Positions 5,917-9,307 of a stretch of 9,307 bases of DNA are shown here, one piece after another. The notes below the pieces were generated by a model that made no database searches, was not told the origin of the DNA, and saw only the letters and a program-made list of their open reading frames with translations. The translations under genes and the position numbers were made by a program. Source of the DNA: JBHIFB01 sp046760905 (GTDB lineage Bacteria > Gemmatimonadota > CAZMKB01). Position 1 is the first letter of the stretch, and each line of letters begins with the position of its first letter. The stretch lies in assembly GCA_046760905.1 (NCBI GenBank), contig JBHIFB010000126.1:1-9307 (forward strand), read 5' to 3'.

Positions 5917-7565
5917 AGAATCCCAACATAGTGCTCACCGGTTTCATGGCAACCGGCAAGACCAGTGTGGGAAAGGAAGTTTCGAGGCTCACAGGCATGG
6001 GCTTCGCCGATGCCGATTCCATCCTGGAAGAACGGTTCGGTCTCACTGTCGAGGAAATATTCAAAATACATGGTGAGGAAAAGTTCCGGGCCGAGGAGAG
6101 GAAGCTGGCCATCGAGCTTTCATTGATGAGGAACTCGGTTATAGCGACAGGCGGGGGGATGGTCACCGACCCCGACAGCAGGAGGGCCCTCGAGGGCTCG
6201 GGAGAGCTTTTCTGCCTGCGTGCGACGGTCGATACCATTTTAAAAAGAGCGGGCAAAAGTTCCCTAAGGCCTCTGCTTGTGGCAGATGACCGGGTAAGGA
6301 GAATCGAGAAGCTCCTCGAATCGAGAGAGGGAGTATACCGGAACATCAAAAATCAGATCGATACGGATGATCTGTCTGCCACGGAAGTCGCGGTTCTAAT
6401 TCTGAAAAGCCTCTCGCCTGGCCTGAGGAGGGTGATGGTAAAAACAACCGATGGCGCCTCATACCCGGTTATCATTGGAAGGGGTGTTTCCAAGAAGCTT
6501 CCCGGGCTTCTGGCAGATTTTGGTACAAGCCGTGAAGTCTTCCTCATCACGGATTCGAACGTCCACGCACTCCACGCATCCAGGCTATGCCGCACTTTGG
6601 AGAACGGCGGATACATCCCCAGGATCTTCGTGTTCCCGGCCGGGGAGATGAGCAAGACCATGGAAACGGTGAAGGCCATATACTCGTTCCTTGGCGACGG
6701 CTCCGCGCAGCGGGACTCCACCATGATCGCATTCGGTGGCGGTGTCGTTGGCGATGTGGCAGGTTTCGCGGCATCCACATACATGCGCGGGATTTCTCTA
6801 GTCCACATACCAACAACGCTGATGGCACAAAGTGATTCGAGTGTAGGAGGTAAGAATGCCGTTAACAGCCCTCAGGCGAAGAACCTGATCGGCACTTTCC
6901 ATAATCCTCGGATGGTCCTCACAGATCCGAATTACCTTCTCACCCTCCCCGAACGTGAGCTTCGCTCTGGCCTTGCGGAGGTGGTGAAGACCGCTATCAT
7001 CGGAGGGGAGGATGCATTCACAGCCCTTGAAGTTCTCATCGATCATATCGCAGTCGGGGAGATCACGCTTCTCGAGCCGGTCATACTCCGCTCTATAAAG
7101 CAGAAGACTCGGATAGTGAGCCGCGATCCCTATGAGGAGGATGAGAGGAGAGTTCTAAACCTCGGGCACACATTCGGACATGCAATCGAACAGGGATACG
7201 GATACTCGGATGTGTCTCACGGAGAGGCGGTAGCACTTGGCATACACACGGCAACTGAACTCTCCCTGAAGCTCGGGAAGATCCCTTGCGATCATGCTGA
7301 TCGCATTGTTAATCTACTCAAGAGGACTGGACTCTTGGGGGCTATCCCTTTTGGGACACACAGGGATCTTCTGAGGACTATGGTGCTAGACAAGAAAGCG
7401 AGGAAGGGGAAGCTTGCATTAGTACTACCGTTTGGGATAGGCAAAGTGCGGATAGTCGAGAACATTGAAGTCGGGACCCTCGGTGAAATACTGGAGGAAC
7501 TCTATGAAGAAGATACTCGTGATTCACGGTCCGAATTTAACAAAGCTGGGGGAGAGGGAACCTGA
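5910..7565 (+). CDS. aroKB: Bifunctional shikimate kinase / 3-dehydroquinate synthase fusion
   Basis: One polypeptide of about 551 residues carries two non-consecutive pathway steps. Residues 1 to about 167 are shikimate kinase: P-loop GFMATGKT (11-18), shikimate-binding Asp36 in FADADSIL, Arg60 in KFRAEE, TGGGMV (80-85), lid arginine Arg120 in LRPLL, and SREGVYRNI. Residues from about 175 on are dehydroquinate synthase, which cyclises DAHP using NAD and a divalent metal: AGEMSKTMET, FGGGVVGDVAGF, IPTTLMAQSDSSVGGKNAVN, KNLIGTFHNP, and metal ligands expected at Glu357 (SGLAEVVKTA), His420 (LNLGHTFGHAIE) and His437 (SHGEAVALG). Both active sites look intact and the linker is only a few residues. 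The start is GTG 5910, overlapping aroC by seven bases; GTG 5898 would add four residues. The last 20 or so residues lie over the aroQ start and look like a non-conserved tail. The same fusion is known from Thermotoga. Confidence 0.96.
   Translation: MLENPNIVLTGFMATGKTSVGKEVSRLTGMGFADADSILEERFGLTVEEIFKIHGEEKFRAEERKLAIELSLMRNSVIATGGGMVTDPDSRRALEGSGELFCLRATVDTILKRAGKSSLRPLLVADDRVRRIEKLLESREGVYRNIKNQIDTDDLSATEVAVLILKSLSPGLRRVMVKTTDGASYPVIIGRGVSKKLPGLLADFGTSREVFLITDSNVHALHASRLCRTLENGGYIPRIFVFPAGEMSKTMETVKAIYSFLGDGSAQRDSTMIAFGGGVVGDVAGFAASTYMRGISLVHIPTTLMAQSDSSVGGKNAVNSPQAKNLIGTFHNPRMVLTDPNYLLTLPERELRSGLAEVVKTAIIGGEDAFTALEVLIDHIAVGEITLLEPVILRSIKQKTRIVSRDPYEEDERRVLNLGHTFGHAIEQGYGYSDVSHGEAVALGIHTATELSLKLGKIPCDHADRIVNLLKRTGLLGAIPFGTHRDLLRTMVLDKKARKGKLALVLPFGIGKVRIVENIEVGTLGEILEELYEEDTRDSRSEFNKAGGEGT
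7493..7497 (+). promoter_or_regulatory. Ribosome binding site of aroQ, inside aroKB
   Basis: GGAGG is six bases before ATG 7504. It supports that start over an in-frame ATG at 7465, which would add 13 residues ahead of the conserved MKKILVIHGPNL beginning. Confidence 0.75.
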
Positions 7566-7932
7566 TATCTATGGAAAGACGAGTCTCGCAGAGCTTGATG
7601 AGGAGATCATACGTCAGTCGGCCGAAAAAGGGATCGAGGTGAGAACCTTCCAGAGTAACAGCGAAGGCGCCATTATAGATGCGATAGAGGAAGCATCGGA
7701 ATGGGCCGACGGCATCATCATCAATCCTGCGGCATACACTCACTACAGCCACGCGATCGCAGACGCAATCCGTGCCTCTTCCCTGCCGGTGGTGGAAGTT
7801 CACTTAAGCAATATCCACGCCAGGGAGGATTTCAGGGCACGCTCGGTCACAGCAAAAGCCTCCATGGGAGTGATAACAGGCTTCGGGACCCGTTCCTACC
7901 TGCTTGCCATCGAGGCCCTGCTTAATTTATAG
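7504..7932 (+). CDS. aroQ: 3-dehydroquinate dehydratase, type II
   Basis: AroQ removes water from 3-dehydroquinate to form 3-dehydroshikimate; the type II enzyme is a small dodecamer unrelated to type I AroD. The 142-residue product begins with the family signature KKILVIHGPNL and continues with GEREPDIYG, which holds the essential Arg (18) and catalytic Tyr (22). INPAAYTHYSHAIADAI, VEVHLSNIHAREDFRARS and GVITGFGTRSYLLAIEALL complete the pattern, including the catalytic His in AYTHYSHA. One difference is QSNSEG where the family usually reads QSNHEG, a His to Ser change near the active site. The gene starts inside aroKB, overlapping it by 62 nt in another frame. It is the last operon gene; the stop is followed by 383 bp without a convincing gene. 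Confidence 0.96.
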   Translation: MKKILVIHGPNLTKLGEREPDIYGKTSLAELDEEIIRQSAEKGIEVRTFQSNSEGAIIDAIEEASEWADGIIINPAAYTHYSHAIADAIRASSLPVVEVHLSNIHAREDFRARSVTAKASMGVITGFGTRSYLLAIEALLNL

Positions 7933-8134
7933 AGAGGACTATCTAAAAATCTCGGCATCTATTTTTTCCTGCACCAAGCCGTTTACTCCAGCTTGATTCT
8001 AACCGATATTCCAGCCCCGCTCGTCTCGTGTATTCTCTTTCGAGGTCGGTATGAGGCGAACGCATCACGCTTCGGCCCAATATCTCTTCTATAACTTATC
8101 CTCAAGGTTGAGAATACTAAGCGACTATGTGTTT

Positions 8135-8172
8135 GTAGATTGAACAGCGCTGAATTCAAGTGGGAAATCTAC
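8135..8172. repeat. Inverted repeat with nested near-palindrome, operator-like
   Basis: GTAGATT at 8135-8141 is the exact reverse complement of AATCTAC at 8166-8172. Between them, 8140-8159 reads TTGAACAGCGCTGAATTCAA: a perfect 8-bp palindrome CAGCGCTG flanked by the inverted arms TTGAA and TTCAA, with only two extra bases (AA) on the right. The inner element resembles the two-fold symmetric site of a dimeric repressor. The outer arms could also form an RNA stem. It lies about 155 bases upstream of the next gene and about 210 bases past aroQ. No regulator is encoded in the window, so any function is inference. Confidence 0.35.
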
Positions 8173-8223
8173 ACAAATGATGACAGAAGGGATGATGCCG
8201 ATTATACATCCTTCTATCCGGGT

Positions 8224-8254
8224 TTGAACAATTTAAGAATTTCGTGACTATATC
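8224..8254 (+). promoter_or_regulatory. Weak promoter candidate for the TPR gene
   Basis: TTGAAC (8224-8229) resembles a -35 box and CTATAT/TATATC (8248-8254) a -10 box, separated by 18 or 19 bases. Both are imperfect. The position would give a 5' leader of about 55 bases before ATG 8316. The switch from operon to gap makes a promoter somewhere here likely, but this exact site is a guess. Confidence 0.22.
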
Positions 8255-8302
8255 AGTAGAAGCTGGTGCACAGAGCAACAGGCCATTATCTTACAATGTG
8301 TC

Positions 8303-8310
8303 AGGAGGTG
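8303..8310 (+). promoter_or_regulatory. Ribosome binding site of the TPR gene
   Basis: AGGAGGTG lies five bases before ATG 8316. It is a near-perfect anti-Shine-Dalgarno match and shows that the gene start is real. Confidence 0.85.
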
Positions 8311-8315
8311 GACTC

Positions 8316-9307
8316 ATGAGACTGACAAAGATTCTCTTACTTGTGGTATGTGCCCTGCCATTGATAATCGTCACGCAGGACTGTGCGGACTCCTCTCTCG
8401 AGGTCGCAAGACCCGAAAAGATCCGGAGTAAACGCCTCGTAGTATACGATGTAGAAACCTACGCCGAACTCGCCGATCTATGGGAGGCTTACTATAGTCA
8501 ATTCCCGTCGGAGGACGCCTACGCCAACTGGATGTATGCGGCGCGGTATGCCCAATGGGACGACTACGAGGAACTTCTCGAAAAAGGTCTCAGAAAATAT
8601 CCGGCAAATCCGGTCCTTCTCTATCTTGCCGGAATTAAAAAACACGGCTCTGCTGATAACGAAGAGGCGATAACGTACCTCGAACGTGCAGTGACGCTTG
8701 ACCCTTCCTACATCGATCCGTGGTTTTCACTGGTTGTTAATTACATGATCCGTGACGATCACCAACAGACAGATGTTGCACTGCAGAGGCTCCTCGAAAG
8801 CGGTGCCATCGCTGAAGAGGTCATGGACTACTCCTACAACATGCTTCTCGCACTAGACAGAGATGCCATATTGATCACCAACGGTGACAACGATACCTAC
8901 CCTGGATGGATCCTCACCCGGCTCCTGAATCATCGTCCGGATGTCATCATCGTGAACCGATCCCTGCTGAACACCGACTGGTATCCATTATATGTGATCA
9001 GGGAAGGCGTTCCCCGGTTCATCACTAGTGACGAACTGGAGAAGCTAAGGGATTCAACAAAGCCCCCTTATAGTGAAATCCTGATTCCCCGAATCATTGA
9101 CGCTGCAATCAAAGAGGGACGCCCTGTGTACTTCTCACACACTCTAACCCCGACTGAGATGGTGCTGCGTTACAGACAGGATGGGGAAATGCTTGGACTT
9201 GTGGCACTCATCACCCCTCCGTCTGAACAGTACAAGATTTCGCTGGAGAGGACGATACGCACATGGCTCGAAGACTTTCGTACCGCCGGCATGGACAGCT
9301 GGTCCCT
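8316..9307 (+). CDS. Exported TPR protein with a DUF2723-type C-terminal domain (3' end outside window)
   Basis: The frame is open for 330 codons to the window edge, with no stop. Residues 1 to about 20 (RLTKILLLVVCALPLIIV) look like a Sec signal peptide or membrane anchor; the cysteines at 12 and 23 do not sit in a good lipobox. Residues about 50-165 are helical with TPR character (a segment ending in LRKYPANP, then EEAITYLERAVTLDPSYIDPW). Residues about 170-302 hold DYSYNMLLALDRDAILITN, GDNDTYP, IIVNRSLLNTDWY and RPVYFSHTLTPTEM. I recognise this block from the C-terminal part of DUF2723 membrane proteins (putative glycosyltransferases of the TMEM260 group), where it reads close to AILFTNGDNDTFPLWY and SLLNTDWYI. 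The multi-pass membrane part of those proteins is absent here. The protein probably acts outside the cytoplasmic membrane; its activity is unknown. It appears unrelated to the aro operon. Confidence 0.85.
   Translation, partial: MRLTKILLLVVCALPLIIVTQDCADSSLEVARPEKIRSKRLVVYDVETYAELADLWEAYYSQFPSEDAYANWMYAARYAQWDDYEELLEKGLRKYPANPVLLYLAGIKKHGSADNEEAITYLERAVTLDPSYIDPWFSLVVNYMIRDDHQQTDVALQRLLESGAIAEEVMDYSYNMLLALDRDAILITNGDNDTYPGWILTRLLNHRPDVIIVNRSLLNTDWYPLYVIREGVPRFITSDELEKLRDSTKPPYSEILIPRIIDAAIKEGRPVYFSHTLTPTEMVLRYRQDGEMLGLVALITPPSEQYKISLERTIRTWLEDFRTAGMDSWS

Larger units (their letters stand above)
7933..8315. other. Gap of 383 bp without a convincing gene
   Basis: This stretch is visibly richer in A and T than the operon and ends the run of tightly packed genes. 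Just after aroQ there is a run of six T (7962-7967), preceded only by a weak A/T stem (AAAAAT 7945-7950 with ATTTTT 7961-7966); this is not a convincing intrinsic terminator. Near the middle is a near-palindrome (8140-8159) nested in a longer inverted repeat. Toward the right end are a weak promoter candidate and the ribosome binding site of the next gene. Two short open frames, minus 7983-8159 (58 codons from TTG) and plus 8140-8247 (35 codons from TTG), lack ribosome binding sites. I see no tRNA, CRISPR or insertion sequence. Confidence 0.6.

Noticed and set aside
5738..6349. Antisense open frame of 203 codons across the aroC end and aroKB start
   Set aside because: It lies opposite strongly conserved aroC and shikimate kinase sequence, has Ser/Pro-rich low-complexity translation and no recognisable motif. 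It is a by-product of codon use on the + strand. The same applies to the 201-codon antisense frame at 2509-3114 and the 151-codon one at 1998-2453.
7932..7968. Intrinsic terminator after aroQ ending in a six-T run
   Set aside because: The T run exists, but the only stems available are short and A/T-only or 4 to 5 bp, so no stable hairpin supports it.
8140..8247. 35-codon + strand frame starting at TTG, encoding LNSAEFKWEIY and onward
   Set aside because: There is no ribosome binding site, the start coincides with the near-palindrome, and the frame is short enough to be chance.
8316..8384. Lipoprotein signal at the start of the TPR protein
   Set aside because: The residues before Cys12 (LVV) and Cys23 (TQD) do not fit a lipobox, which needs a small residue such as Gly or Ala just before Cys. 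A general signal peptide or anchor fits better.

Overview
This window is almost entirely a compact, one-directional biosynthetic operon for aromatic amino acids, followed by an A+T-richer gap and the start of an unrelated exported protein gene. It looks bacterial: the genes are tightly packed, ribosome binding sites are strong (AGGAGGTG-like), and GTG and TTG starts are frequent. Arginine is written mostly with AGG/AGA codons. The protein families (a Thermotoga-type DAHP synthase with an N-terminal regulatory domain, a class II-like EPSP synthase, a fused shikimate kinase/dehydroquinate synthase, a type II dehydroquinase) fit a deep-branching, possibly uncultured lineage. The last gene carries a domain I associate with Bacteroidota and related phyla. 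The phylum cannot be fixed from the sequence alone.

Layout, all on the + strand: trpB (3' part only, 1-753), trpA (753-1541), a 16-codon reading frame wedged exactly between its neighbours (1541-1591), aroF (1588-2604), aroA (2639-3925), aroE (about 3898-4770), aroC (4792-5916), an aroK-aroB fusion (5910-7565) and aroQ (7504-7932). The gap 7933-8315 has no convincing gene but contains a near-palindromic operator-like site and a weak promoter candidate. From 8316 to the window edge runs an exported TPR protein that keeps the NGDNDTYP-type domain seen at the C-terminus of DUF2723 membrane proteins.

Together aroF, aroB, aroQ, aroE, aroK, aroA and aroC supply all seven steps from phosphoenolpyruvate plus erythrose-4-phosphate to chorismate, encoded by six genes. 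trpB and trpA supply the two halves of tryptophan synthase. Junctions are overlaps or short gaps (at most 34 nt), so translational coupling within one transcript is likely. From memory, the order aroF-aroA-aroE-aroC-aroKB-aroQ resembles the Thermotoga maritima cluster, there with a tyrA gene inserted; no tyrA or pheA is present here. The operon promoter and any attenuator lie upstream of the window.

The window is mostly well-understood metabolism and I do not see a new defence or mobile system. The points worth a second look are the 16-codon bridging frame, the possible CTG start of aroE, the 62-nt aroKB/aroQ overlap, the palindromic site in the gap and the domain make-up of the last gene.
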